This document shows positions 35,110 to 46,897 of a stretch of DNA of 64,000 bases, piece after piece; the first letter of the stretch is position 1, and the number at the start of each line of letters is the position of its first letter. Under the pieces are notes generated by a model, which was not told the origin of the DNA, did not search any database, and saw only the letters and a program-made list of their open reading frames with translations. Origin of the DNA: Echinometra lucunter (Eukaryota > Echinodermata > Echinoidea > Camarodonta > Echinometridae). Where the stretch lies: assembly GCA_029962745.1 (NCBI GenBank), contig CM057158.1, forward strand, positions 3,259,558 to 3,323,557, given 5' to 3'. A program made the position numbers and the translations under genes.

Positions 35110-36130
35110 GGCGTAGTAGAGAACAGAACAAAGGATTCCATGGGAGCTTTAAAAAGTGATGAAAGGAGACGAGTGATTCCAAAAGAGATGCGATCCTAGA
35201 TACCGGTGAGAGGGTGGGTTGTCAAGTCTAATCCACACCTGTGAGATGAGCTCTCTTCCAGTGGTATCCAGGACCCGAAGAGAAATCAAGATGAGAATAT
35301 TTGATTCCGTTTATTCTTCGTAGCTCGCAAAGATGAGTGGCTGGGCTTTCTCTCGCTGGCTCCGGTCGGCCGTCCCAGAGAGACCTGCACTTGTTACGAT
35401 GGGGGCTCTACCAGATACGGTTCCAGACCACTGCTTGACAATAGTATACACACGCACACACGCGAGTGAGTGAATTGAAGGAGAGAGAAGAGAGAAAGCA
35501 ATCGTTGGCCGGGAGCCAGGCAAGGGGAGTTCAACTGTGTAAAAGCAGGGCTTTGAATATGGGAAAAAGGGGTCCCAGTATACACGCTGCTTGCTACACA
35601 CACAGGTGTATACACTGGCTGTACACACACTGAGAGAGTCGGTGTGGTGTACAAATACGCAGAACGGTACTGGAGTGGTATCAATGATGTAGAGTACACG
35701 CAATGCATCACCGAACAAGAGATTGGTCCTAAACAAAGCACTGGGCACAAAACATGACAAGCCAGTTCTCTCTTGCTCTCTCTCTCTCACACATCACAAT
35801 CACAGCATCACAACGACAACAGGCTGTCAGTCAACGCTGTCAGAAAGAATAACCCATCCAGGCCACGCCCCCTCCCAAACCCAGTCATGGTTGACTAATG
35901 TATGCATCTGCATTCTGAGTGGCCACACAGCCCCCTTGTGTTCCCTGCATAATGAGGTGCGGCACACGCCTGGTGGAGGGGGCCACGTGCCTGCAGACAA
36001 AGGTGGAAAAGGGATAATTGTTTGCCCACGTGCTCCCCAACAGAGAATGCCATTTATTGGAAGAAGTAATTGACCCAAGCACCGCTCTTCCAAACATCGC
36101 CTCTCCTCCCCATTTACTACAGGGACCAAA
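35110..36130 (-). promoter_or_regulatory. Probable promoter/5' region for the minus-strand gene
   Basis: About 1 kb with clearly raised G+C and CpG, directly upstream (on the minus strand) of the candidate first coding exon. It holds two CACGTG E-boxes (35984-35989 and 36027-36032), an SP/KLF-type CCACGCCCCCT (35863-35873) and CA-rich spacers. Minus frames of 100-159 codons occur here in more than one frame and are taken as chance openness in G+C-rich DNA. Promoter function is inference from composition, motifs and position. Confidence 0.35.
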
Positions 36131-36479
36131 ACATGGCCCTCTTGTTGTTGCAGCTCTGCTTATATTTTTTACAAAAAAATATGAATGGGCTCTTTCTTTC
36201 TCTCTCCCCCTCATTTTCACCTCAAACATTTATACAACCTGTATGATGGACATAATAGGTACACTATATGACTGCTATCAAATACAAGTTTTTTTCATGG
36301 TCTACAGATCAGACTTGAATTGGATCATCTCAGGACAGGTGCAAAAAAAAATGTTTGCTTTCATCATTAATATTAAAACAGTAAAGACCCTTTTCTTTAA
36401 TATCAGCTCTCCTTTGTTTTTTTTATGATAAATGGGTATCATACTGAATGAGTAGCATCCTTCACTTGATGTTTAAATC

Positions 36480-36720
36480 AACTCTATTCTTTCTTTCTTT
36501 CTAACTCTCTCTCTCTCTCTCCCTTTCTCTCTCTCTTTCTCTCAAGCTTCTTTTATTTTTACATTATCTCTCTGGGTTTCTCCCTCCTCCATTTCTGAGT
36601 CTCTCTCACACTCTCTCATTTTAAACATATCTGTATCTCTCTCTCTCTTTCTCCTATCTTTTTCATGCTCTCTCTATCTCCTATCTTTTTCATGCTTTCT
36701 CTGTCCCACCTTCTCGCTAT
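36480..36720. repeat. (CT)n pyrimidine tract
   Basis: CTCTCT and TTTCTTTC runs, with a duplicated CTCCTATCTTTTTCATGCT phrase at about 36650-36698. Confidence 0.85.
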
Positions 36721-36724
36721 AAAA

Positions 36725-38250
36725 TTAGTTTCAACAAGTGCAAGTACTAGCCATACATTCATCTTGCTATGCACCTGACACTGCTAGTCATATCGTTAAG
36801 GTAAACTTTTGAAAACCACTTATTAAAAATTTGGTCAGAAATATCATGGAATTAAAGATTATTTACATACCACCATCTCATGCAAGTTTTCCTTTGATTA
36901 CTCCTCTTGATTGAATAAAATATATGATTTTGGCATTTGCTGTATCATGGTACAAATAAATCTAGCACTGCGAATCAAATTAAAATCGCTCTTTTATCAG
37001 GGTAAAAATTCAATAATTTTTCTTCATCCTTCATGTATTTTTTCCCCCAAATGGTCAGGGAACAATAATATATCAATACAAATTAAACTATTTTCAAGAC
37101 AATGTTAAAAAGTTTAAATGTTGTGAGAACGGCTACACAAAAATAAATATATTTAGAGATTTTTCTTCTTCTGCCAAATGATGTAAGTGACTGAAAGCTG
37201 CTAAAGAAGTGTTCTTGCTCTAATCTGTGAGTACAAAATGCTCCCTCTCTATAATACCTTTCCTTTCCTGCCACGGAACCTCCAGATCCAGCCCGCTTCC
37301 ACCCAAGGCAAAATACTACAGCTCAGCTGTGTGTTGCTTGTCATGTCATTGTAGTTAAAAATCACATTACCAATCACTTTCATTTGCTTGCTCCTTGCCA
37401 ATCCATCATTATAGTTTCTCCCCTCATGTGTCCTTCACCTTCTCCTCTCAAACTTTTCTATTTTGTTGTGTTTTTTGTTGTATTTCACGCACAAAAACAA
37501 AAGTTATATCTTTCATTTTCCCTGAACGATTCCCTAAATACATCTGGGGGAAAGGTTAAAGGTACTTGGTCATGATGATATTGGGAACATAAATTGATAC
37601 CAAATGTATACAGTTCTGAATAACTTGGGGTGTCTGAAATGTAGAAGGGACTAGAAATTTAATATTTTAAACAGATTTAGATTAAATTCTTAGATATAGT
37701 CAATAATGAATGCATGGGACAATATAGCTTGGCCTTGCCCATCTAGCATTTATATTGGAGTAAAATGTAACATACTCCTGGACAAACAATGATAGTGAAA
37801 TTATGGGATATGATACAGTGCCAATGGTTACTAGATTCCAATGCTCTTGTGTTTGTCCTCCTGTACCTTGAAATGTTTATCATTCATGATGCAACACAAC
37901 AAGACAGAAAAATATAAAAGAACATTATGCGTTTTACACCCATCTCTTTGAGGCTATAGAAAAAGGGAAGGCCTCGAAAGAGAATTTTTTTTAATGGAAA
38001 AAGAAATGAAAAAATTTTTGAAAATGTAAGAACTTAACAACATCCATAAATGGAAATGTCTTTTTTGGAAGGACATTAAAAGAGATGCAACTAAACAAAT
38101 TAGTACATTTTACATCCAAAGCTGGAAAGAGATATCAAAGGGGGAATACCCTTCATACCATTCCTATCCCTATACCATAACCATGGATATGATTCCGCCA
38201 TAACCAAGCTCCCCCCCCCCCCAACCCAATTCATCAATGAAGCCAGACTT
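36725..38250. other. AT-rich non-coding stretch
   Basis: No splice-bounded frame was seen. A C12 run at about 38210 precedes the non-coding exon. It would be intronic if the minus-strand gene model is right. Confidence 0.45.
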
Positions 38251-38252
38251 AC

Positions 38253-38437
38253 CCCAGGGTAAATCTTGTAATCAGCTGTGAGTCTGGTTGTCTTGTTATG
38301 ACCGGCCGCCACAGGCTTCTCTAAGCTGTTGCACCTCGCTGCCAGTCCACGATTCCTTGCTTCCACGATAACGATGCGCCTCTCCGCCTTTCTTCAAGGG
38401 AACGGTTCTTCTCAGGTGGCTTTTCTCTGTCAAAAAC
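38253..38437 (-). other. Non-coding 5' exon candidate, minus strand
   Basis: This 185-bp G+C-richer segment sits in AT-rich DNA with strong signals on the minus strand: acceptor ATATTTCCTGCAG| before 38437 and donor CCTGGG|GTAAGTCTGG after 38253. All three frames contain a stop (TGA early; TAG and TAA late) and there is no ATG, so it fits an untranslated leader exon rather than an internal coding exon. The longest frame, near the 3' part, reads VEARNRGLAARCNSLEK and might be coding only if an internal acceptor were used. It lies 3.3 kb upstream of the ATG exon at 34937 on the same strand. Confidence 0.5.
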
Positions 38438-38824
38438 CTGCAGGAAATATTTATACATGTAGCACAGCATGCACTAGAATGCTGACAAGACTTTGAGCCA
38501 CAATACATTTTATTTGACAAAGCATATTTATAGAAACATGCAAAAGCAACAATCACAGTGTTTTGTCAAATTGTACTACATGCTTTTGTTTTGATAAAAA
38601 TAGCTTTTGAATCATCTTGAGCAGACATAATTGATAATGCATTAAAACAAATGATACAACATACATGTATTCAACAATTCCACATACTAAATGCAATGTA
38701 CATGGTTTATTCCACTTGCTACTGAATATTCATATCACAGCAATGCATAACTTTGACAGAAAAGAAAAAAGGAAAAGCACAAATGAAAGAGACAAAGAGG
38801 AAAGCTGTGGAGATAGAGAGAAAG

Positions 38825-38841
38825 AAAAATACAGAGAGAGA

Positions 38842-38897
<56 letters not shown>
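38825..38897. repeat. (GA)n microsatellite
   Basis: About 30 or more nearly perfect GA units within a larger purine tract; one of the longest dinucleotide runs in the window. Confidence 0.95.
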
Positions 38898-38898
<1 letters not shown>

Positions 38899-39308
38899 GG
38901 TGGATGAAGCCGTCTAAAAGACTGAAGACAAAACAGGATGAGAATAAAAATAAACAAGAGAAAAGAAAGAAACAACAAAAAAGAGCCCTAATCTAAATGG
39001 GGAAAATGGAATGAGCTTTTTCTGATTTAGCAAAATGTAATAATGAACAAGAATAAAATTACAAAATTTACTATGACATCAGTAAAGTAAAAAGGAAAGA
39101 AGCAGAGACTAAAAAGAATAATGACAAAAGAAGAAATAATAAAGTGAATTTATAGGAAAGATAATTACAGACAGGAAAAGGCAAATTAGGATCAAAAGCA
39201 TTTCTCTGAACACACATAAATACAAATTTATTCACAAGTAATATATCACATACGATTATAAAAGAGACAGGTATGATGAAGAGGCAGAAAGGTTGGTATT
39301 AAAGTGGA

Positions 39309-39545
39309 ATGGGAGAAACAGAAAAAGACAAACATAGGGGAGAAACAGAAAAAGACAAACATAGGGGAGAGACAGAGGGAAGTGGAGAGAGAGAAAGAGA
39401 GGGGGAGAGCAAGACAAAAGAAATAAAGTATAAAAAGGAGATAAATGAGTGTGTTAAAAGAGAAGAGAGAGGGGAGACAGGGAGAGGGAGGGAGAGGGAG
39501 GGAGGGAGAGGGAGGGAGGGAGAGGGAGGGAGGGAGAGAGGGGGT
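39309..39545 (+). repeat. Tandem duplication, GA tract and GGGA repeats
   Basis: The phrase GAGAAACAGAAAAAGACAAA is duplicated in tandem at 39313-39365. A GA tract and then GGGAGGGAGAGGGAGGG-type units follow at about 39478-39543, which match the G-quadruplex pattern of four GGG runs with one- to three-base loops. Confidence 0.85.
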
Positions 39546-39559
39546 TAAGCTTAGGACAT

Positions 39560-41555
39560 GTAATTAAAGATAGCTCAAGGTGAACACTGGTCAAACAAAA
39601 AAATATAACATATCAATAAATAACTTTAGGAAGATAAACAATTCAAACAACATTACATGCATGTTCCATAGACCATAATATTATATGATGGACAATAAAT
39701 GAACAATTTTAAAAAAAGCTATTGGACCATACAGGCTACACAATATGTGTAAAACACACAGTAGTACCCCTCCTCTTTAAACTTAAAAAAAAAAAAAAAA
39801 AGCAGAGAGAGAGAGAGAGAGATGGGGTTACAACATTCACAACAACAGCACGAAATGTTACTTTGCTCTAAAAAAATTTACGCAAATGCACATAGCATAC
39901 ACAAATACACATACCACATTTTGTTTACTACATGGTATTGTATCACAAAAAAGAAGATATTAAAAATATATTAAACAGATAGTACTTCACTCAAGGATTG
40001 TTAGAACAAATGAATGAATGAAAAAAATATATGCTGCATGCACAGATGTAGGACTGTTAGCAAAAAAAAAAAAAAGAAAAATCTTCAATGGAGAAAACAG
40101 TGATTTTTTTTTAAAGAAAATGGAAAAAACGGCAATACCGTGATATGCAAACAATCTCTAAAACAATAACTACAAATCCAACAAAGCAATCTCAAATACT
40201 GAACAATGAATATTGTTCTTGAAACACTGAAAAAAAAATGACTTAATGATAAAAAAAATCAATATGCTGAACATATACAAAATGAATAAACAAACAAGTT
40301 AGACTTACTCACATGTGCATATATATTACGAGTTGCATTTCTAATTCGTAATCACAAAATAAATGTATAATCAAATAAACCATGTACTCGAAATGCATAC
40401 ATTTCATAGGTGGTCCATTTAACAGTTAATGAACAAACAGACACGCAAACGAAACAAACAAACACACACATACAAAGATACAAAATATACATTTGTTTTA
40501 ACAGTATTCAGTCTTTCGCTAAAGGTCTCAGAACTTCAAAAATGCCTCAACATATCTAAGATACACAAAAAAATTCACCCATAATAACCCTACTCCAACA
40601 TCTCTGTCTATTGCATCTGAAGCCGCAAATAAGCATTGATTCGGTATAAAATTTCTCATTCTATTCAGTTACAATATTACTGAAGAAAGGAGAAAATTAT
40701 GCAGAAGAAATACAAAGGCATCAGTATTCTTCCTAGAGTCGGGAAAATCTCCTTACAATACCAACGGAGTGAACAAAAAGATATTTTCATGGTCATTACT
40801 CCGATCTAATGGGGAGACATGTCAGTGGTGTAGAGTAATGAAAGGACATATGCAAGGCCAAATAAGGCAAAACATCTTCTTTTTTTCCCCCTTCTAAAGG
40901 TAAAGGCTTTTAGAAAATGGCCGAGTTCTTTAATCTTTGAGCATCACACTGGGTGATGTCAAGTAACAAAAAGCTGTACATATGAACACAAGAAGTGGAG
41001 GCTTGGCATCACTTTATATGAGAAATTGATAAAAGAATCAGCGTCAATTTCACATTTAAATGAATTACTTTTTATGTGTGCAGTGTATATTTTATGTATT
41101 TCATGTACAAACCTCTTTCACATGCAGTAAATTTATGGTCATTGTATGTATTTCATAATATCATAATACAACATTAAAATGACTTTTTCCTCTCTGTGGA
41201 AAGGCAATGCAGTAAGGTTCTGAGTGTTCAAAGGCAACATGTACACACATGTTAATACAATAATACACTTTAAAATGAGATTTTCAAAAAAGATATTCTT
41301 TCTATATCACAACAGAAAATTATATACACAGTAGTAATCACTGCATATGCTTTCATCTTTCAAACATGACACATTTCAAAACACACTTTGGCTAATGATA
41401 TGTCATTTTGGAGGTTACATCACTAATCCAAAATTTCTCTGAAATTCGTATATCAAAACTCTGTTTCTACCTCAGTGCTTTCCCCCTTTGATCATTAAAA
41501 CATCCCATTAACAAATTATCGCCAAACGACTCATCCTAATGTGGCTTGTTTTAAG
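39560..41555. other. Very AT-rich non-coding stretch
   Basis: Includes A17 followed by GA repeats at 39784-39822 and an ACACA-rich patch near 40440-40490. No open frame of note and no splice-bounded exon. Confidence 0.55.
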
Positions 41556-41559
41556 GTCT

Positions 41560-41760
41560 TCCCCCCGCCTATTATAGCAATCTCAGCTGCACTTAATTAT
41601 AATTAATTTTTCTCTGTAGCTTACAAAACCGCTGCGCTAAGTGTCAGTGGAAGGCATTAAGAATTGAATAGGGCATTAATATACCAATACGCTTCCACAG
41701 AATGCAAATAGCCAACACAATTAGACTGGAGATTAGGGAGTGAAACCAACCATTAATTTC
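41560..41760. promoter_or_regulatory. Homeodomain/POU-site-rich candidate regulatory element
   Basis: Within 200 bp there is TTAATTATAATTAATTT (41593-41609), several CATTAA cores and a perfect octamer ATGCAAAT (41702-41709), set in sequence more complex than its AT-rich, simple-repeat neighbours. Such clusters often mark developmental enhancers. No conservation data are available to me. Confidence 0.3.
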
Positions 41761-42005
41761 TGTTCTCATACTCTTTTTTTTTTTCCCTCGTTTGCATATT
41801 CTCTAGTGTTTTTTCTGTGACTCAGCACAAGGTTTTTATGTGTCTCTGAATTTCTTGTTTTCTTCCGTTTTTCTTTCTTCTTCTTTTCCACTAGTTCCCT
41901 TTCTCTCATAATTATAAGCTTCAAACTGAAGTCCTTTGAAAATACATAAAGATGATACATCATGTGATATAAAATAAATGTAACATGTGCTGTATAAGAA
42001 CAGAT

Positions 42006-42245
42006 TATTATTACCATTACAATCATTATTCAATCATTACCATCGTCATAAATCACTATAATCATTAACATCATTACCATTATCAATTATTATCAGCATT
42101 ATTATCATTATCATTACCACCATTATCATTATTATCATTTTTATCATAATCATTATCATCATCTTTAATTATTATTATAATCGTTATTATTATCATTATC
42201 ATTATAATTATTACTTTTATCATTTTTCATTATTATCTCTGTCCT
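42006..42245. repeat. Degenerate (ATT/ATC)n trinucleotide repeat
   Basis: About 230 bp of ATTATCATTACC-type units with many substitutions, so an old array. Confidence 0.9.
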
Positions 42246-42249
42246 TATC

Positions 42250-43190
42250 AATATCCTTTTCTGCTTTTCTGTTTCCATTCGTCAAACATTCTTGTGTTCC
42301 TTTCCTTTTTTTTTCTAATTTTATGATGCATATTATTACATCTGTCTGCTATGTTCTTAATATCCAAAATATCTATAGTATTTCCTTCCTAATGGTTGTA
42401 TATTTTCACAAGGTTCCCCAGTCTTCTCTTTCTTTTCTATTATCTATTCATATATAACATAAGGAATGTGATATCAAAACTACAAAATCTGGAAACCTCT
42501 CATTTGCATCTTTACTACATAGCACTTAAAAGAGAAGGTTATGCGTTTACGGCATAATCCTTAAAATAACAATTATCGCATATTTCTAAAGAAATAGAAA
42601 TATTATTCAAACTATAGGGCAGAAAATTATCAGCTTACTGTAGAATATAAAGAATATATCATGTTAAAAGGTGGATAACTTCCTAGGATAATATCACTAT
42701 CTTTTCATTCATGACTTGGTTTGATGTGCTTTCAAGAACGAACAGTTTTAAAATCTTTACAAAACTCAAACAGTGACACAAGTTATATCACTCAAAAGAA
42801 TTTATCATAACTAAACTTTAAAGAAGAGATAAGTTTACATAAAGATTACTTCTAAATCTAGTACTGAAGTTATCTGAAATTTCCTTTTAAAAAAATCTTC
42901 TATATAAGGTTGCCCATACTAAACATATCACAAAGCAACAAGTAATTCAATAATGATAATCATGTCTTACACAGAAAGTCACTTGGCTCTGCACACTGAT
43001 ATTTGATGGGAAATACAATAACACCGATACTAGATGCAAAACCACTTAGCATTTTTTCTCTCTCCTTTCATGTATAAAGCAATGCTGTATAGTGGCGATG
43101 AATACAGTTGCTAAGGACATGATACAGTTAACAATAAATTAAATCAGATTATCAATTATACTTTTTTTCTGGTTTTGTTCCCTCAGTTGT
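42250..43190. other. AT-rich non-coding stretch
   Basis: No gene, RNA or repeat structure recognised. Confidence 0.5.
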
Positions 43191-43194
43191 ACTC

Positions 43195-43310
43195 CCCCAG
43201 CACACGGTTATTCAGCAATTAATAATGGACCTAATCGCGTCCAGTCACTGGCTTGTGTAGCATTATGTGGCAGTGTGGTTAGTTTGCGTGTGCTTGTCTG
43301 GGGGGCTATT
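43195..43310. promoter_or_regulatory. Complex G+C-richer patch, possible regulatory element
   Basis: Contains CAATTAATAATGGACCTAAT and TCGCGTCCAGTCACTGG in an otherwise AT-rich, repetitive setting, with no open frame or splice sites. Purely a composition and motif argument. Confidence 0.18.
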
Positions 43311-43367
43311 TAAAACCAACAAGACTTCCTAAAGACATAAATGGTGGACAGATGAATGCAGTGACAC

Positions 43368-43685
43368 ACAGAGAGAGAGAGAGAGAGAGAGAAAGAGAGG
43401 GAGAGAGGAGAGAGAAAGAAGGAGAGGAAGCAAAATAACAAGGAAAGAAATAGAGTGAATGAGAATAAAACTAATGTTGAGGAAATGCAAATAGAGAAAA
43501 TGGATATCAAAGAGAGGTGTCCCCTCTAAACAAGATAGGAGAGAGAGAAAATGAGATAGAGAAAAGTGAGGGAGGGAGAGGAGTTCAGATACATAAGACA
43601 TACACACAGACAGTGAAGGGGACCTACTGACAGTAAGAGAAAGAGAAAGAGAGAGAGAGAGAGAGAGAGGGTGGAGGGAGGGGGA
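43368..43685. repeat. (GA)n tracts
   Basis: GA runs at 43371-43398 and about 43640-43670 with purine-rich sequence between. The minus Ser/Leu frames of 66-132 codons are shadows. Confidence 0.88.
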
Positions 43686-43938
43686 GAGACTTTGGAGTTT
43701 GTATTGTTCCATAGGGGGTATGAACAAAAGTTAGAAGAGCGAGTGAGGCTATTCTTCCTCCTACCACCTGTCTTGAGCCATTCACATGCAAATCAGAAAC
43801 CCACAAAGGATACAATTAAACCATGGCAAATAAGAATTAATGAATTGCTTTCTTTTTTTTCCACCATAACTTTTTCTTTCATTAAACACATGTAATCCAT
43901 TCTTCTCTTGAATATTTTCCTTAAAATTCATCTTTCAG

Positions 43939-44150
43939 GAGGAACCAACCTTTTTTTTTTACAAGGAAGAAAAAATCTTGAAGCTCCGGGATGTTTTGGT
44001 TCTGTTCCCCGCTGTAATCCAATTTCATTGGCTCTCGTCAAATTTAATTACTTTCAAAAAATAACATATGTGGGACCAAGGTCACAAGCCTGGCCTGATT
44101 GGTTTTACTTTGCTTCCTCTTATTCAGCTCAATGTCACTATTCCCAATAA
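43939..44150 (+). other. Weak candidate terminal exon
   Basis: An acceptor-like TTCATCTTTCAG| precedes 43939. Two frames stay open: one ends at 44062-44064 (begins EEPTFFFYKEEK), another at 44148-44150 (contains APGCFGSVPRCNPIS). The latter stop overlaps an AATAAA. Neither peptide is recognised, and poly-T and AATAAA are frequent in AT-rich DNA. Confidence 0.18.
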
Positions 44151-44154
44151 ATCA

Positions 44155-45145
44155 ATCCTCTAGTACTAGAGTAATTTTTTCATAATCATGTAAAGTTCAA
44201 ATTACTCTGGGAAAAAATATCATTTTCCAAGGTAGTAAATATTGGGATGAGTTTTTTTCTGCTTATGCATTTTTCATAATCTGGATAGAACAAGAATGTC
44301 AAATCTTTTTCATAAACTGAAACAAAACTGTTGGTACTTCTATTTCATAATGCAGTTGTTTCAATACAGAATTTTATACTACAGTTTAAACTATATGTCA
44401 ATACAAACTTTTACAAACTCGTTTCTTTTTTTTTAGTCTACCAGTATTTCAGTGTAAATGTGAAAAAATATACTTTTAAGAATTTTGTCACAATTTAATT
44501 ATGAAAAGACGTGAATTGAATCAAACTGAAAAATAATAAATCTCATCACTCCTTAAAGCATATTTTTCATCCAATTAGTTTCTAGTATGAAATGTTAGTT
44601 TTTGAAAGCTCTTTATGAACTACAAAGTAAAATTACAAGCAATCAAAGGCTATCTATTTCACTTTTTTTATCACATTATATTGATTTCAGTCATTGAAAA
44701 AAAAATTTCCAATATATATTAGCATGAAATTTCAAACCTGTATGTATTGGTGACACGATGGTAGCAATGTTCCATGTTCAAATATGATCATTTCTCATAC
44801 TATTGTATTCCACAGAAATAAAGATTATCTTCCATAGCTATTGCTGGTTTTCAATACAAAAAAATTAATCCCATCATACAAATAAATGATTACACTTAGT
44901 GCAAGGAAAAGAATTTTCAGAATTAGAAAAAATAAATGAAAATACCTATGAAAAATGAAGAAACTGAATGAAAGAAGATAAAATGTGATAATGTAAAAAA
45001 CAAGTTTAAAAAACCCATCACATGTGGTTACAATAAGGCAAACTGAAAATTACCAAAAAATTTGGAAATAATTGTCATAAGCTCTATAAATGATACACAA
45101 TGCATTGATATAAAGTGATAATATTCAAACACAATGATTTTAACA
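44155..45145. other. AT-rich non-coding stretch
   Basis: No recognisable feature. Confidence 0.5.
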
Positions 45146-45148
45146 GAC

Positions 45149-45280
45149 CAGGGGGGTGTAACATGAAGAGGTACAATCAATATTACGATTAATTGTATCT
45201 CTTTAGTACATGGTTTACCATAGACTAATGATTGATATCAATCGTAAGATTGACTGTATTTCTCATGTTACGGGGCCCAG
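45149..45280. mobile_element. GGGGCCC-ended MITE with ~40-bp inverted arms
   Basis: The left part GTAACATGAAGAGGTACAAT is mirrored by the right end, where the reverse complement reads CCCCGTAACATGAGAAATAC. The inner arms pair through ATTACGATTAAT and its counterpart ATCAATCGTAAG. Element length is about 130 bp and there is no open frame. Confidence 0.65.
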
Positions 45281-45289
45281 GTATCAACA

Positions 45290-46420
45290 ATGCATTTGAA
45301 AAAAAAAATGGAAGACATGTTCTTCTGATTTTGTATAAAACATGATGTTTCATTGCTTTTTTGTGTATGTGTGTACTTGAGATAAAAGAGTGAAGGATAT
45401 ATTTATGCCATGCAAAGGTGAACTACAGCCTACTTTCTTTCTATGAAATCATGTACCCGGTTAAGAACTTTATTGATTATCAGATCTTCAGTCATCCTAC
45501 CTCCTTTCTTTTGTTTATTTGTATTGTCTCTATGAACATTTTGTTTTCCTCTCTCTCTCTCTCTCTTTCTCATTTCTTTAAATATTTGAGAGTAAAAAAA
45601 AAAAGAACAGCATCTTAAATTTTGCAGTATCCAACTATTTATAAATAAAAGACAAAGAATTCAGACAGCATTTTTTTTTTCTGTAGGGGGGGGGAGGGGG
45701 CAAAGGGTATATTAACAGCACAGATAAGCTTCACGGATAACTATAATATCAAAACAAATACAAAACAGAGAAATTTCAACAAGTGTCTGCATGATACTCA
45801 GACAATTACAAAAAGCTTTTTCTTTGCACCTACAGATATATGCAAATCTTTAAGTATCTTTCTGTAAGAAGCTAGGCACCCCTCCTAGAAATGACAAGAT
45901 CCACCAAAACAAATTGATGACCAATCTTAGATGCCTGGTCTCAAGGGTCAATACCATTAGATGGGCAAACATAGGAGAGGATCACACAAATGTGAAACTC
46001 GAACAATGCAATACAAGATTACAAAGGTTTGATGGAGGATGAGGAAAAAAGAAACTAAGTGGCATTCACACCACAACAAATTAATACGAAACTCAACTAA
46101 AGATACATCATACAAGAAAGAGTTTCAGAAACGTAAGCATAAATACATAAATTTTGTCCAATTTGGTATTTCTTGAGGATACAAGATGAAAGTTGACCAG
46201 TCTTATATCAAGGCACATTAGTTTCAGTCCCAGGACAGTAATTGAGCTTTTGTGCAATAAAACATTTAACCTAGAAGTAGATACTGCCCTTTATCAATTT
46301 TTCTTTCAAATGATGCTCAAACCTACAGTTTGCTTCTCATTATTTCCCACTTAGAGACTGGTAGAAGGACCTTGTTGCAGATGAACCTTGTGCTTCACAA
46401 GTGATCTGATCCCGTGTCCC
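45290..46420. other. Non-coding stretch with short repeats
   Basis: A CT run lies at 45548-45567 and T10 with a G8-AGGGGG tract near 45670-45700. No gene. Confidence 0.5.
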
Positions 46421-46423
46421 AGG

Positions 46424-46610
46424 GAAAAATTTTTTTTTTTTTTTTTTTCCGGGGCTACTTTTTGAGCTCACTCGCCCAAATTTTCTACATTGTATTACAG
46501 TTTACATTGCAACCTATGAGAATTTCAGGGGCTCTTTAGTTTTCCAGGGCTCTTTTTGGCATTTCGGGGGCGAATTCGCCCAAAACCCTCGTGTATTTTT
46601 TTCCCCTGCC
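46424..46610. mobile_element. Probable small transposable element with CAGGG(G)AAAAA ends
   Basis: The left CCCAGGGAAAAATTTTT and right TTTTTTTCCCCTG are inverted. Inside, GGGGCT...TTTTTG...CGCCCAAA occurs twice in diverged form, with a palindromic GGGCGAATTCGCCC at about 46569-46582. No coding frame. Family unknown. Confidence 0.45.
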
Positions 46611-46646
46611 GTGTACAACTATACACTACTACTGTTATAAATTTCG

Positions 46647-46719
46647 TCTGTTCAGAGCCAGAAGGGCATTAACTTATATCATTTTATACAGATTTGATGC
46701 CCTTCTGGCTCCAAACAGA
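46647..46719. repeat. Hairpin with ~25-bp arms
   Basis: TCTGTTCAGAGCCAGAAGGG (from 46647) pairs with CCCTTCTGGCTCCAAACAGA (to 46719) across a 24-nt AT-rich loop, with two mismatches, and pairing extends weakly outward on both sides. The geometry resembles a short hairpin RNA or a foldback element. Confidence 0.7.
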
Positions 46720-46897
46720 TAATTTTTATCATTTATTATTACATAACTGGAAGCTTTTCATATAGCTATACAAGCATTTTGCTTGTATGAATGAGGGTAA
46801 GTGAGGTTAATGATGAAAGAAGAGAGAGAAACTGAGATGGTGGCTAGTATTTGATCTAGCTGTTTGTTTTCATCATTTGTTTTCATCAAATATAATC

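Noticed and set aside
35311..35790. 159-codon minus-strand open frame in the G+C-rich block
   Set aside because: A second long minus frame overlaps it, the residues show no domain, and it lies in CpG- and CA-rich promoter-like DNA, where stops are rare.
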